64,000 nt of DNA from Thermocrinis jamiesonii (GTDB taxonomy: Bacteria; Aquificota; Aquificia; Aquificales; Aquificaceae). Numbering within the stretch: the stretch's first letter is position 1; every line of letters starts with the position of its first letter. The position numbers and the translations under genes were made by a program. The DNA lies in assembly GCF_000702425.1 (NCBI RefSeq), contig NZ_JNIE01000005.1, positions 80,105 through 144,104 of the forward strand. The letters are read 5' to 3'. This document shows, piece after piece, positions 46,840 to 56,633 of this stretch. Under the pieces are notes generated by a model, which had not been told where the DNA came from, did no database searches, and saw only the letters and a list, made by a program, of their open reading frames with translations.

Positions 46840-47971
46840 GCTCTTTAATTATATTAAAACTTTCCTTTAAAGCGGTGTATAAATACTCTAAATCTTCTTC
46901 TGTGTATCTGACGCTTGCGGTAAGTCTGAGCCTTGCCTCTCCCTTTGGCACTGTGGGATATCTAATGGCTTGCAAAAATATCCCCCTTTCAAAAAGCGCT
47001 TCGGATAGCCTAAGGGCTTTCTCCTCTGAATATAACATAATAGGCAAAATGGGTGTATGATAAAACTTTACAAAAAGTCCTATTTTTGATAGTTCTTTGT
47101 AGATATTTTCCGCAACGTCCTTTATCTTTTTGACTCTCCAAGGCTCACGTTCTATGATCTCTAAGGCCTTTTTAGCGCCAGCACAAACCGCAGGCGGTAG
47201 CGATGTGGAAAAGATAAAGCTTCTTGCTTTGTTTACCAAGTAATCTATCAATCTCTTTGAACCGCACACAAAGGCACCGTAAGACCCAATAGCCTTAGAC
47301 AGTGTCCCCATCAAAATCACGTTTTCTTGCCATCTTAGGTTAAACTCTTCAAATATTCCCTTTCCCCTTTGTCCGAGAATGCCAGTAGCATGCGCTTCAT
47401 CCAAAAAGAGCAAACAATCGTATTCTTGAGCAAGCTTCAACAATGTGGGAAGATGGGCTACATCACCATCCATACTAAAAACGCTGTCTGAAACAATTAA
47501 ACACCTTCTATAATACTTCCTGTTTTCTTTTAAAAGCTCCCAAGCATGGTGGTAGTCTAAGTGAGGGAAGACGAAAATCTTAGCCTTTGACAGCCTACAG
47601 GCATCTATTATGGATGCGTGGTTTAACTGATCGCTGAGTATCAGGTCTCCTTCGGAGGCTAAAGCTGGTATTGTTCCTATGTTTGCCAGGTATCCAGAAC
47701 CAAACAGAAGACACGAAGGCACCTCTTTAAAGCTGGCTAATTTTTCCTCCAGACTTTTGTGATGTATGGTGTATCCGGACACTAAGGCAGATGCTCCGCT
47801 TCCCAATCCGTAATCTTTGACAACCTTTATTGTCTCTTCCTTTACCTCTGGATGGTCCCTTAGGGCAAGGTAATCGTTGGAACAAAAATCCCTTAAACCC
47901 TCCCTAAGCTTTCGCTTCCGAAATAAATTTAGATTTCTTATCCTTCTTAACTCTTCCTCAAGCCAATCCAT
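46808..47971 (-). CDS. bioF: 8-amino-7-oxononanoate synthase (BioF-type PLP enzyme)
   Basis: A 387-aa alpha-oxoamine synthase. It has FCSNDYLALRDHPEV, YGLGSGASALVSGYTIHHKSLEE, SDQLNHASIIDACRLS, VSDSVFSMDGDVA, LFLDEAHATGILG and the PLP lysine region MGTLSKAIGSYGAFVCG. In biotin synthesis it condenses pimeloyl thioester with L-alanine. 2-amino-3-ketobutyrate ligase (Kbl) is a related alternative; no threonine dehydrogenase is adjacent. The start ATG 47971 shares a base with the mltD stop (TGATG); GTG 47974 is a less likely alternative. Confidence 0.85.
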   Translation of the reverse strand: MDWLEEELRRIRNLNLFRKRKLREGLRDFCSNDYLALRDHPEVKEETIKVVKDYGLGSGASALVSGYTIHHKSLEEKLASFKEVPSCLLFGSGYLANIGTIPALASEGDLILSDQLNHASIIDACRLSKAKIFVFPHLDYHHAWELLKENRKYYRRCLIVSDSVFSMDGDVAHLPTLLKLAQEYDCLLFLDEAHATGILGQRGKGIFEEFNLRWQENVILMGTLSKAIGSYGAFVCGSKRLIDYLVNKARSFIFSTSLPPAVCAGAKKALEIIEREPWRVKKIKDVAENIYKELSKIGLFVKFYHTPILPIMLYSEEKALRLSEALFERGIFLQAIRYPTVPKGEARLRLTASVRYTEEDLEYLYTALKESFNIIKEREEGSKQSTF

Positions 47972-48894
47972 CACCTAAAAATTAATTTAGCGCCATTTTC
48001 CAGTCTAATAACATTTTCAGAAAAGAGAGCGTGATCCTTTGGAACATAGATATTAACTCCGGAGGGTATGCGCTCACCCCTTATGTGAGGGTTTAAGTCC
48101 CTAAAGATGCTTTCCTTTAAATTAATATTTCTTATAACTTCTTCAACAGTTGTATCTTCCTCTACTTTATTTACCGCAAGGTTTAAGCCATGTATGCTAA
48201 CATTCAGTCCATACTTCTCCGGATACCTTGCCAAAAGCAGAACCGCAAAGAAGGCGGGCACATAGTTTCTGGTTTCTATTGGTAGTAAGTTTTGGGTTAG
48301 CCAAAAGTCCGCTCCTCCCGTTCTTCTTTTTATGCAATTTTCCCCACAGTTATACGCTGCAAGGGCCAGCTCCCAACTTTTAAACATCTCATACAGGTCC
48401 TTCAAGTAAAGTGCAGCGGCTTCTGTGGATTTGATAATATCAAACCTTTCATCCACATCTTGATCTATCCTAAGGCCATACCTTCTTCCAGTGGAAGGGA
48501 TAAACTGCCACAGACCGGCTGCACCTGCACGTGAAACCGCAAAGGGATTAAAGCCACTTTCTATTGCGGGTAAAAGCGCAAGCTCTTCCGGGAGGCCGTA
48601 TTTTTTAATGATGGGTTTTATGATTGGTATGTAATAATTGGCCCTCTGCATCATCCTTTCAAACTCTTGTTTGTTGGTTAAGAAATAATTCACAAATCGT
48701 ATTATCTCCTGCCTGTCTGGAATGTTTATGTTAAAGGTTCTGGCTTCTTGCTCTATAAATCTTTCTTCTTCTTCAGAAAAACCAAAAATACCTTGTTTCA
48801 CCACTTCTACATTGTTCTTTTTTGGCATAAGGCTTTGTCTTACTGTAGGCGTGCAAGAACTTAAGAAAATTACAGTTAAAATCAGTAAAAGCAT
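47971..48894 (-). CDS. MltD-like lytic transglycosylase lipoprotein
   Basis: About 307 aa. The start ATG 48894 has a strong GGAGGGG upstream and gives a lipoprotein signal MLLLILTVIFLSSC with the lipobox cysteine, so the longer open frame to 49026 is rejected. The SLT domain contains LPAIESGFNPFAVSRAGAAGLWQFIPSTGRRYGL (catalytic Glu in ALLPAIESG) and WELALAAYNCGENCI. The C-terminal part (NLKESIFRDLNPHIRGERIPSGVNIYVPKD) is LysM-like, without a full repeat set. It cleaves murein glycan strands from the outer membrane. It is divergent from the DnaC-like gene (30 bp). Confidence 0.88.
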   Translation of the reverse strand: MLLLILTVIFLSSCTPTVRQSLMPKKNNVEVVKQGIFGFSEEEERFIEQEARTFNINIPDRQEIIRFVNYFLTNKQEFERMMQRANYYIPIIKPIIKKYGLPEELALLPAIESGFNPFAVSRAGAAGLWQFIPSTGRRYGLRIDQDVDERFDIIKSTEAAALYLKDLYEMFKSWELALAAYNCGENCIKRRTGGADFWLTQNLLPIETRNYVPAFFAVLLLARYPEKYGLNVSIHGLNLAVNKVEEDTTVEEVIRNINLKESIFRDLNPHIRGERIPSGVNIYVPKDHALFSENVIRLENGAKLIFR

Positions 48895-48924
48895 AACCCC
48901 TCCAGAATAAATTATTATTCTACT

Positions 48925-49581
48925 GTGGCGGACAAAAACTGTCCAGTTTGCAAAGGCACCGGCTTTGTGGATAAAGGAAAGGTAGTGGAAATATGCGCTT
49001 GTAGATTTCGGCAAGAAGACTTTCAAAGCAAGCTAAACATTCCAAAGAGGTTTTGGAGTGCAGAGCTTGACAATTACCAACCTATTTCTGCTCCTCAGCA
49101 GAGAGCATACGAAATGTGCAAAATGTTCGTTTATAACTTTAACCAAGAGGAGGGAAAGGGTATTACCTTAGTAGGTCCCACTCAGATGGGAAAAACTCAC
49201 CTGATGGTAGGAGTTTTAAAGGCGCTATACAGGAATAAAGGAGTAAGGGGCCTTTTCTTTGATACAAAGGAAATGCTATTTCAGCTCAGATTTTACATGA
49301 GCCACGAAGAAGACAAGTATAGCAAACTTTTGAAGTACCTAATGAACGTGCCAGTCCTTGTGTTGGATGACTTAGGCAGTGAAAGGCTCTCCGATTGGAG
49401 CATAGAGACCATCTCCCTCATCATCACATACAGATACAACCATCAGCTTAGCACGCTGATAACTACCAATTACCAGCTAAAAAAATCAGAAGACGACCTA
49501 TTAAACAGCTTGGAAGAGAGAATATCCCCAGCAGTGGTAGGCAAGATCTTTCAGATGAACGAAATTGTTTATCTTTACTGA
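48925..49581 (+). CDS. DnaC/DnaI-like helicase-loader AAA+ ATPase
   Basis: A 218-aa protein. The N-terminal zinc-binding part has [23 protein letters not shown] (CxxC...CxC), then the AAA+ core with [23 protein letters not shown] (Walker A, with Gln-Met in place of the usual residues before GKT), [12 protein letters not shown] (Walker B) and TTNYQL (sensor 1). Aquificales carry DnaC-type loaders of this form, which help place DnaB at the origin. The start is GTG 48925 (gtg gcg gac). It stands alone, divergent from mltD, and its end overlaps the convergent metE by 7 nt. Confidence 0.85.
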   Translation: MADKNCPVCKGTGFVDKGKVVEICACRFRQEDFQSKLNIPKRFWSAELDNYQPISAPQQRAYEMCKMFVYNFNQEEGKGITLVGPTQMGKTHLMVGVLKALYRNKGVRGLFFDTKEMLFQLRFYMSHEEDKYSKLLKYLMNVPVLVLDDLGSERLSDWSIETISLIITYRYNHQLSTLITTNYQLKKSEDDLLNSLEERISPAVVGKIFQMNEIVYLY

Positions 49582-51854
49582 ACGCTTACCAGCTCCTTCC
49601 TCAGCTCTTCTGCGACTTCCACCATGTTTTTGAGAGAAGGCACTACCTCTTCCCATCTTCTGGTCTTTAGTCCGCAGTCCGGATTGACCCATAAAAGCTC
49701 TACGGGTAATACCTTCATAGCCCTTTCCAAAACCAATCTTATACTCTGCTTGTCTGGAATAGCTGGAGAGTGAATATCATAAACTCCTATACCTATCTGT
49801 CTGTCCCAATCCTTAAAGTTTTCAAAGGCGGATATTATCTCTCCTTTACTGCGCGATGCTTCTATGGATATAACGTCAAAATCCATTTGGTGTATGTAGT
49901 GTATAACTTCGTTGAACTCTGAATAGCACATGTGGGTGTGTATCTGTGTCTGAGGCTTTGCGTTGGAACATAGCCTAAAGGCTCTTACTGCCCATCTAAA
50001 GTAGTCGTCCCAATCCCTTCTCTTAAGGGGCGCTCCTTCCCTAAAGGCAGGTTCATCTATCTGAATTATTTTTATGCCTGCGTTCTCTAAGTCTCTTACT
50101 TCATCCAATAGGGCTAAGGCTATCTGATAGGCTATCTCTTCCTTTGGTATGTCCTCTCTGTAGTAGCTCCAGTTGAGTATGGTAACCGGTCCTGTGAGCA
50201 TGCCCTTTACGGGTTTTTGGGTCAAAGACTGGGCGTAGGTAATTTCCTTTAAGGTCATGGGTTCTGGTCTGTAAACGTCACCGTATATTATAGGTGGTCT
50301 ATAGACTCTTGAGCCGTAAGACAAAACCCATCCGTGCTTGGTTGTCGCAACCCCTCCAAGCTTTTCTGCAAAAAACTCCACCATATCGGTCCTTTCAAAC
50401 TCTCCATGAACCAGCACATCCAAACCTATCTCCTCTTGAACCTTTATCACATGTTCTATTTGCCTTTTGATGAACTCCTCATATTCAGCAGAGCTTATCT
50501 TTCCGCTACGATACTCAGTCCTTTTCTTTCTTACCTCTTCCGTTTGTGGGAAAGAGCCAATGGTAGTCGTAGGTAAAAGAGGAAGCTTTAATATTTCTTG
50601 CTGTAACTTTATCCTTTCTGAATAGGGCACACTTCTTGTAAAGTCCTCCTCCCTTAGCTTTTTGACCCTTTCTTTTACCTCCTGCACCTCTCCAAACTTG
50701 GAAGAGAGGATATTCTTAACTCTTTCTACCTCCATCTTTGCCTGCTGATCTCCTTCTACCGCAAGCTTTATAACCTTTAGCTCAAAAAGTTTTTCCTTTG
50801 CAAAAGCAAGCCTTTCTTTTAGCTCCTGCTCCATCTCGTTTTCAAACTCCACACTAACCGGAAGATGAAATAGCGGGCAGGAGTTAGCAATTATCACATC
50901 CTTTGCGTATCTACTTAGCTCTTCCACAAGCCTTATTTTTTCGTCTAAGCAAGCTCTCCAAACCTGCCTCCCGTTTATCACACCAGCTATTAGCTCCTTT
51001 TCCTTAGGAAATCCAAACTTCCTTATGTTCTCTAAGTTTTCTTTGTTGGAAACAAGATCAAAGCCAAGGGCTTTTACAGGAAGGCTTATGTATCTTTGGT
51101 AGTTAGACACACTATCGTAGTATGTGAGAACATTAATATCCACATACTTAGACATGCAAGAATACATCTCTTCCACTATGTCCCACTCGTAGTCCTCCAG
51201 CTCCAAACACAAAGCAGGGTCTTCCACAAGAATTTCCTTTACTCCCTCTTCTTTGAGTTTTTTCAGAACTTCTTCATAAACGCCAAAGACTGCGTTGAAA
51301 TAAGCTTCAAAGTCCTGTTGGTTTTCCAATTTGGAAAGCTCAAAGAATGGAAGCCCTTGACCTTCCACCTTTCTTATAGCCTTTGAAAGCTTTAGGAATG
51401 TGAAGGGAGAAAGGATTTTTGGGACTGTTTCTATACCCTTTTCTTTGAAATACCTGTATTCTTCAAGGGGATAATTTTTTAGGAGTTTAAAGTTTGTTCC
51501 CTCAAGCTCTGGCACAAGGTAGTGATAGTTTGTGTTAAAGTATTTAGTCATTTCCAGCGCCTGTTTGCCCCTTGCCATTTCAAAGTAGGTTTTGAGTCCT
51601 TCATACTCACCAAAGCGGGAAGGTATAGCTCCTATCATTACTGCAGTGTCAAGCACAAAATCATAGTAAGATAGCTCGTTGGAAGGTATAACATCTACGT
51701 GTTCCTTGTAGTTTGAGACCATCCAATCACGCAGAGCGTTCATGCCTTCAACAAACTCCGATTCATCTATCTTATTTTTCCAAAAGTTCTCAAGCAAAGA
51801 CTTAAATTCCCTTCTTTCCCCCAACTTGGGAAAGCCATAAGCCAAGGTTTTCAT
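49575..51854 (-). CDS. metE: cobalamin-independent methionine synthase
   Basis: About 759 aa; transfers methyl from methyltetrahydrofolate to homocysteine. It starts [18 protein letters not shown], and the C-terminal domain has [75 protein letters not shown] and the zinc ligand [14 protein letters not shown] 51854 is chosen over GTG 51863 because GGAGGTGATC, a near-perfect match to the 16S 3' end, lies just before it. No S-box or B12 riboswitch is seen in the 27-nt gap upstream. Linked pathway: ahcY and S-adenosylhomocysteine recycling about 7 kb away. Confidence 0.95.
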   Translation of the reverse strand: MKTLAYGFPKLGERREFKSLLENFWKNKIDESEFVEGMNALRDWMVSNYKEHVDVIPSNELSYYDFVLDTAVMIGAIPSRFGEYEGLKTYFEMARGKQALEMTKYFNTNYHYLVPELEGTNFKLLKNYPLEEYRYFKEKGIETVPKILSPFTFLKLSKAIRKVEGQGLPFFELSKLENQQDFEAYFNAVFGVYEEVLKKLKEEGVKEILVEDPALCLELEDYEWDIVEEMYSCMSKYVDINVLTYYDSVSNYQRYISLPVKALGFDLVSNKENLENIRKFGFPKEKELIAGVINGRQVWRACLDEKIRLVEELSRYAKDVIIANSCPLFHLPVSVEFENEMEQELKERLAFAKEKLFELKVIKLAVEGDQQAKMEVERVKNILSSKFGEVQEVKERVKKLREEDFTRSVPYSERIKLQQEILKLPLLPTTTIGSFPQTEEVRKKRTEYRSGKISSAEYEEFIKRQIEHVIKVQEEIGLDVLVHGEFERTDMVEFFAEKLGGVATTKHGWVLSYGSRVYRPPIIYGDVYRPEPMTLKEITYAQSLTQKPVKGMLTGPVTILNWSYYREDIPKEEIAYQIALALLDEVRDLENAGIKIIQIDEPAFREGAPLKRRDWDDYFRWAVRAFRLCSNAKPQTQIHTHMCYSEFNEVIHYIHQMDFDVISIEASRSKGEIISAFENFKDWDRQIGIGVYDIHSPAIPDKQSIRLVLERAMKVLPVELLWVNPDCGLKTRRWEEVVPSLKNMVEVAEELRKELVSVQ

Positions 51855-51881
51855 AGCGATCACCTCCTACTGTCAGATGGT

Positions 51882-52820
51882 CTATAAATTATACCTAAAA
51901 TTTTCTAAACTCCAGCTTAGGCTTTCTCTGTATGGTATAGGTTCTCTACCACAGATTTTTTTTACTCCTTCTGTTTCCACATCTTTGTCTAATCCACATA
52001 CATTGTCTCTCCACATCATAAGCATTTGGTCTGAACTAAAGGGCGGTGGGCTCAAAAGATTTTCTACTACCTTCCCAGCAAAATACATAACTACCTTTGG
52101 CATAGGAATTAGTAAAACTTTCCTGTTCCAGTAAGAGAATATGTCCTCCAAAAGCGCTTTAAAGCTAACTCTTTCTTTTCCACAGAGTTCATACACCTTA
52201 CCCACAGACTCTTCTTTTTCCAAACTATTCACAAAGGCGCAGGCTACATCCCTTACATCCACAGGTTGAAAAAGGTAACTGCCACCACCTGGAAGGGCAA
52301 CCACCGGTAAAAACTTGGTGATCTTCCACATATCAAAAAAAAGCCTTTGTTCTGGACCTAAAATTATGGAAGGTCTGAAGATGGTGTATTTAAGTCCAGA
52401 AGACCTTAAAAACTCTTCAGCCATATACTTGGTTTTGTGATACTCAGAAGGTGCGTCTTTGTGCGTCCCAAGGGCACTCATATGAATAACTCTGTTTATT
52501 CCCTGATCTTTACAAACTTCGTATAAGTTTTTTGAAATCAAGTAATGTGTGTTGTAAAAAGTTACGTTTTTGCGCCTGTCCTCTGCGAGAATACCTATAA
52601 GGTGTATGAGTACGTTGGGCTTTATCTCCTCAAGGGCCTTTTTTATGCTGTCCTTTTTATAAAAATCTACCTCCACACCAACCACTTTATCGGAAAAGAA
52701 ACTTTTTAACTTTCCTGCGTTTCTTACCAAAGCATAAACTTTAAATCCTTTGCTTAATAACTCTTTGACTATATACCTTCCCAAAAAACCCGTAGCTCCT
52801 GTTATGGCTATCCTTTCCAT
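51882..52820 (-). CDS. NAD(P)-binding epimerase-like protein (NDUFA9-like)
   Basis: A 312-aa atypical short-chain dehydrogenase with IAITGATGFLGRYIVKELLSKG (NAD(P)-binding GxxGxxG), LIHLIGILAEDRR, MSALGTHKDAPSEYHKTKYMAEEFLR (YxxxK) and FRPSIILGPEQRLF. This order matches the NDUFA9-like family often annotated as nucleoside-diphosphate-sugar epimerase or complex I associated. Its C-terminus has one moderately hydrophobic stretch (LIPMPKVVMYFAGKVVENLL). It is cotranscribed with metE downstream and overlaps the coiled-coil gene by 13 nt. Substrate unknown. Confidence 0.85.
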   Translation of the reverse strand: MERIAITGATGFLGRYIVKELLSKGFKVYALVRNAGKLKSFFSDKVVGVEVDFYKKDSIKKALEEIKPNVLIHLIGILAEDRRKNVTFYNTHYLISKNLYEVCKDQGINRVIHMSALGTHKDAPSEYHKTKYMAEEFLRSSGLKYTIFRPSIILGPEQRLFFDMWKITKFLPVVALPGGGSYLFQPVDVRDVACAFVNSLEKEESVGKVYELCGKERVSFKALLEDIFSYWNRKVLLIPMPKVVMYFAGKVVENLLSPPPFSSDQMLMMWRDNVCGLDKDVETEGVKKICGREPIPYRESLSWSLENFRYNL

Positions 52821-54016
52821 TCTTTTAACACCTCTACAAATCTACTTTTGTGTTTGTCATCCTCCGCATCAAGCAAACCAATTATATGCCAGCGCTTTTC
52901 TTTTCCGTAGGTAAAGTATATTCTACCTCCCCTTGGCTTTAACTTAAATACATTCTTAGCATCCTTGATGTTTTCAAAGGATTCGCCCAAGTCTTTCATG
53001 TTTAACAGCAGAAGTTCCTTTAAAAATTCTTTTTTCCTATCCGCATCTAAGCGAATAAACTCCTCAAGGGCTTTCTCTTCCCAGGTTATGTTATCAAGAA
53101 CCACACCAAAAATCTCTTTGTATATCTCTGTTTTGCTATTTTGGGACTTTTTGTATTGCTCCAGCTCTAATTCAAGGAGCTGAAGCTTTCTTAGAGCATT
53201 CTCTAATTCTTCTTTCGCACGATCTTTTTCTTCCTTTAGCTTAGCATTCTCCCTTAGGAGATCGTCCAACGCCTGCTCCATGTCAAGGATCTCTTTTATG
53301 AGCTTTTTCCTTTCGCTTCTTAGCTTTGATAACTCTTTGTTTTCTGGTATGGCAGGCTTTTTTTCCTGAATCTCTATAAGCTCAAAAAGTTTTCTGTTTG
53401 CCTGAGTAAGCCGTTCTACTTTTTCCTCAAAAACTTTTAAAGTTTGCGCATATGAGTTTAGTTTTTTAACTATCTCTTCTTTTTCCTTCAAAAGCTGTTG
53501 CCTTTCCTTTTCTTGCTCTGCTAACTTTTCTATCTTCCTTTCTAAATCTTCCTTCTCTTTACTGAGCTTTGTTAGGATTTCCTCGTACAATCGCTTAGTC
53601 CTTAAAGCTTCCATAAGCTCATGCTGGTTTTTTGTAAGTTCCTCTTCCAGTTTTTGCCTGCTTTCCTGAAGTAGCCTAAGGCGTTTTTCTGCTGGAGATT
53701 CAAAGAGTTTTATAACAATCAGCGTTATTAAAAAGGCGGGCATCTTTTGAATTATTAAGTTTGGATCTTTGTCTAAGATTGCCTGAATAAAAACGTTTAA
53801 GACAAATATGGCTCCTATCCATGCTACAGTTCTTAGTCTTTCACCAAAGAGCCACGCAGTGTAGAGAGCGGATAGGAAAAACAACAGGTGTAACTTTTCT
53901 GAAAGGGACACAGGATATAGCTTAAGGTTGAACATGTCCGATATTTGAATAAGTGCGAAGTTGTAAGATACGATCAAAAATGCCAGCAGGATTGGCTCTC
54001 TTAAAAACTTTAGCAT
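52808..54016 (-). CDS. membrane-anchored coiled-coil protein with RelE-like C-terminus
   Basis: A 402-aa protein in three parts. Residues 1-115 have about four transmembrane helices (EPILLAFLIVSYNFALIQIS, LHLLFFLSALYTAWLF, VAWIGAIFVLNVFIQAI, PAFLITLIVIKLF). Residues about 120-300 form a long charged coiled coil. The last 90 residues end GGRIYFTYGKEKRWHIIGLLDAEDDKHKSRFVEVL, resembling the β-strand-loop-KH pattern of RelE/ParE-type folds. No antitoxin gene is adjacent, and it is unlikely to be a free toxin. It lies upstream of the epimerase and metE. Function unknown; the RelE-like comparison is by eye only. Confidence 0.65.
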   Translation of the reverse strand: MLKFLREPILLAFLIVSYNFALIQISDMFNLKLYPVSLSEKLHLLFFLSALYTAWLFGERLRTVAWIGAIFVLNVFIQAILDKDPNLIIQKMPAFLITLIVIKLFESPAEKRLRLLQESRQKLEEELTKNQHELMEALRTKRLYEEILTKLSKEKEDLERKIEKLAEQEKERQQLLKEKEEIVKKLNSYAQTLKVFEEKVERLTQANRKLFELIEIQEKKPAIPENKELSKLRSERKKLIKEILDMEQALDDLLRENAKLKEEKDRAKEELENALRKLQLLELELEQYKKSQNSKTEIYKEIFGVVLDNITWEEKALEEFIRLDADRKKEFLKELLLLNMKDLGESFENIKDAKNVFKLKPRGGRIYFTYGKEKRWHIIGLLDAEDDKHKSRFVEVLKEWKG

Positions 54017-54035
54017 TGAGTTTAAAATATAAGCT

Positions 54036-55001
54036 GTGAGCTTAAAGTTCGCATATACTGTAATTGCTATCTTTGTTTTTTTAGCCCTCTTTGCAGACTT
54101 TGTCGCTCCCTATCCTTACGATCTTCAGAATAGACAGGCACCTTATCATCCTCCTACGCGTATTCACTTTTTCAAAGACGGAAGAATTACTTTCCCCTTT
54201 GTCCACAAGTATGAGCTAAAAGACCCACTCTTTAAAATATACGAGAAAACCGAGTTAACCTGCAAGGTCAGAATTTTTGATAAGACTCCTTACGGTTTTA
54301 AGCTGTTTTCTGTGGAGGAACCTTGCAGGCTTTACATTTTTGGCACGGACAAGCTGGGAAGGGATGTGTTTTCAAGATTGGTGTATGGTGCGCGCGTTTC
54401 TATGCTCATAGGTTTTGTGGGTGTTTTGACTACCTTTATCCTTGGCTCTGTTATAGGCGGTGTGTCTGGCTTTTTGGGTGGAAAAGTGGATACTACTATC
54501 ATGAGACTTGTGGAGGTTCTTCTGTCCATCCCCACCTTTTATCTGATGCTTTCCCTTAGGTCTGTGTTTCCTTTAAACATGGGCAGTTTTGAGCTTTTCT
54601 TGGCTATAGTGTTTATTCTTTCCTTTGTGGGGTGGGCAGGACTGGCAAGGGTTATAAGGGGTATGGTGCTTTCACTCAGAGAAAAAGACTTTGTATATGC
54701 GGCAAAGACTTATGGGGCAGGAACCTTTCGCATACTTTTTAAACACATCCTCCCCAACACATACTACTATCTTATCGTCTCCGCCACCCTCTCCTTTCCA
54801 GGGTTTATACTTGGGGAATCTGCTTTGAGCCTTTTGGGCTTAGGTGTTCAGGAGCCGGTGCCAAGTTGGGGGAATATGCTATCGGAAGCCAGAAACATTC
54901 CATTGATAAGTGCCTATCCTTGGATATTAACTCCGGGTGTTGCCCTGTTTATGGTGGTGTTCGCCTTTAATCTGCTCGGAGACCAACTGCTTAAAAGATA
55001 A
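54036..55001 (+). CDS. DppC/OppC-like ABC transporter permease
   Basis: A 321-aa permease of the dipeptide/oligopeptide type. TM1 (YTVIAIFVFLALFADFVAPY) is followed by an extracytoplasmic segment of about 80 residues (QAPYHPPTRIHFFKDGRITFPF...), then HIFGTDKLGRD-like text (IFGTDKLGRDVFSRLVYGARVSMLIGFVG) and five more helices with the EAA-loop-like YAAKTYGAGTFRILFKHILPN. No ATPase, DppB or binding-protein gene is adjacent, so the partners are elsewhere. The start GTG 54036 lies 19 bp from the divergent coiled-coil gene. The inserted segment is longer than in canonical DppC. Confidence 0.85.
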   Translation: MSLKFAYTVIAIFVFLALFADFVAPYPYDLQNRQAPYHPPTRIHFFKDGRITFPFVHKYELKDPLFKIYEKTELTCKVRIFDKTPYGFKLFSVEEPCRLYIFGTDKLGRDVFSRLVYGARVSMLIGFVGVLTTFILGSVIGGVSGFLGGKVDTTIMRLVEVLLSIPTFYLMLSLRSVFPLNMGSFELFLAIVFILSFVGWAGLARVIRGMVLSLREKDFVYAAKTYGAGTFRILFKHILPNTYYYLIVSATLSFPGFILGESALSLLGLGVQEPVPSWGNMLSEARNIPLISAYPWILTPGVALFMVVFAFNLLGDQLLKR

Positions 55002-55055
55002 AGATGAAGGAATGCATGTAAGCGTGCGCTCCAGTAAAAAGCTCTTAAAAACTCT

Positions 55056-55448
55056 TTATTGGTTCAAGCTCAGCACGTGTTTTTCTGGAATAACGCATAG
55101 GAATTCTCCTTCAAAGACTAAGTCCAGGTTTCTGAAGACTTTTACTTCAACCCACCTCTTTTTTCCTTCTGATTTTACAACCCTTCCTTCAGCCTTGAGC
55201 ACATCTCCTAAAACTACAGGTTTTCTGAAATCCACCTTTGCGGATGCTAACACAACTGTAGGCTCATTTACAGCCAGCATAGCGCAGTAATCTGCAAGGC
55301 TAAAGATGAAACCACCATGTATGAGTCCTTTCTCATCTGCTACCATATTTTCCTTTGTTTCAAGGACTACCACTGCATAACCTTCTTTTAGTTCCACCGG
55401 CTTACCGCTTAGATTTTGATCAATCTTTAAGTGCGTTTTTAACTGCAT
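55056..55448 (-). CDS. hotdog-fold (PaaI-like) thioesterase
   Basis: A 130-aa single hotdog domain. Key pieces: GYAVVVLETKENMVADEKGLIHGGFIFSLADYCAMLAVN (the HGG helix start), VVLASAKVDFRKPVVLGDVLKAEGRV, VEVKVFRNLDLVFEGEFLCVIPEK. Such proteins hydrolyse acyl-CoA or acyl-ACP thioesters; the substrate is unknown. It begins inside the end of trpF (29-nt overlap), so expression follows that gene. It converges with the permease gene, with 54 nt between stops. Confidence 0.85.
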   Translation of the reverse strand: MQLKTHLKIDQNLSGKPVELKEGYAVVVLETKENMVADEKGLIHGGFIFSLADYCAMLAVNEPTVVLASAKVDFRKPVVLGDVLKAEGRVVKSEGKKRWVEVKVFRNLDLVFEGEFLCVIPEKHVLSLNQ

Positions 55449-56043
55449 GGATAAATGCCTCCATCTTTCTTTGATCTTTTATGCCTGGAGAGGACTCTAT
55501 TCCAGAGGACACATCCACCGCATAAGGTTTCACAAGCCTTATGGCATAGGATACGTTCTCCGGGTTTAGCCCACCAGACAAAAAAACTCTAAAGCCAGCA
55601 TCCACCACAGACTTGGCTATTTTCCAATCAAAGCTCTCTCCGGTGCCACCGTAAGCCTTTTCTGAGTAAGTATCCAAAAGTATGGCATGCGCTTTTTTCC
55701 AAACGTCATCTACAAAAATGCTGTCCTTAACTCTAAGGGCTTTTATAACCTTATCTAAGCCTATAGCCTTAGCAAATTCAAAACTTTCCTCTCCGTGAAG
55801 TTGAACAAAATCCGCACCCATGCTTAAGGCTTGTTCCACTTCTTGGTAAGATGGATTTACAAAAACTACAACTTTTTTAACTCCCTCCGAAAGACTTAAA
55901 AAATGCTTCAGTTTTTCCCAACCTACCCAGCGGGGACTCTTTGGATACATGATAAAGCCCACATAATCAACGCCAAGTTCCACGGCTTTTCTTAGGTCCT
56001 CTTCCCTTGTAATACCGCAGAATTTTACTTTAACTAAGCTCAT
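55420..56043 (-). CDS. trpF: phosphoribosylanthranilate isomerase
   Basis: About 207 aa TIM-barrel enzyme of tryptophan synthesis. Signatures: VKFCGITREEDLRKAVELGVDYVGFIMYPKSPR, FVNPSYQEVEQAL, DFVQLHGEES, ILLDTYSEKAYGGTGESFDW, LSGGLNPENVSYAI and AVDVSSGIESSPGIKDQRKMEAFI. I take ATG 56043 (MSLVKVKFCGITR); the frame continues upstream to 56091 inside the preceding gene but without family residues. No other trp genes are adjacent. Confidence 0.94.
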   Translation of the reverse strand: MSLVKVKFCGITREEDLRKAVELGVDYVGFIMYPKSPRWVGWEKLKHFLSLSEGVKKVVVFVNPSYQEVEQALSMGADFVQLHGEESFEFAKAIGLDKVIKALRVKDSIFVDDVWKKAHAILLDTYSEKAYGGTGESFDWKIAKSVVDAGFRVFLSGGLNPENVSYAIRLVKPYAVDVSSGIESSPGIKDQRKMEAFIHAVKNALKD

Positions 56044-56078
56044 TTTCCACGCTGTTGTTTCTTTATAAGGAACCTTTC

Positions 56079-56633
56079 TTAAATTATACATGCCAAAGCG
56101 CTTCCTACTAAGGGAAGTAAAAAGTTATCGTCTATATTCTTTGGTAAAATCTCCACCACTGCACCCACGAAAGCTATAAGTAAAGCAAAAGCTCCAACAA
56201 AGGGCCAAAGAGCAAGGCTTGAAGAGACAAAGAAAGCAAAAAATCCTTCCAAGCTTTTCTCACCTATCCTTATCCTTCCAAAGTGATAACCTATCAGTCC
56301 CGCAAAGCCGTCTCCTACCGCAGTCAGCACTATACCAACTGTAGCGCACTCTTTTGTAAAAAGCAAAAAGCTTAAGAAAACTCCCAAGTTAAACCAAAGG
56401 CCTTGGATTGTTGGTCTTTCAAGGTTTTTTTCCCTCTCAAAAAGATAAATAAGCTTGTAAATAGGTTTAATTTTGTCTTCCGCAAGTCTTAAGACAAAGA
56501 CGAGGTTTAAGGCAAGGATAAAAAGGGAAAAAATCAAAAGCAAGCCCTTTTGAAGGTAGAAAAGTGGAACAAGCCAGAGCAAGCCACCTAATATGTGGAA
56601 TAATTTTCTTCTGAACTCTAAGCTTATTCCCAT
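56079..56633 (-). CDS. dolichol-kinase/CTP-dependent DAG-kinase-like membrane protein
   Basis: A 184-aa protein with about six transmembrane helices. The family landmarks are [11 protein letters not shown] at the N-terminus, [10 protein letters not shown], and [33 protein letters not shown], matching the SEC59/DGK1-type family of CTP-dependent lipid kinases and phosphatidate cytidylyltransferase-like proteins. The substrate in bacteria is unknown (undecaprenol or diacylglycerol are candidates). ATG 56633 overlaps the guaA stop by 10 nt. Confidence 0.8.
   Translation of the reverse strand: MGISLEFRRKLFHILGGLLWLVPLFYLQKGLLLIFSLFILALNLVFVLRLAEDKIKPIYKLIYLFEREKNLERPTIQGLWFNLGVFLSFLLFTKECATVGIVLTAVGDGFAGLIGYHFGRIRIGEKSLEGFFAFFVSSSLALWPFVGAFALLIAFVGAVVEILPKNIDDNFLLPLVGSALACII

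Noticed and set aside
48895..49026. Longer N-terminus for the lytic transglycosylase
   Set aside because: The lipoprotein signal begins at ATG 48894 with GGAGGGG before it; the extension lies opposite the DnaC-like gene.
51855..51881. SAM or B12 riboswitch before metE
   Set aside because: Only 27 nt separate metE from the upstream gene, too short for any known riboswitch of these classes.
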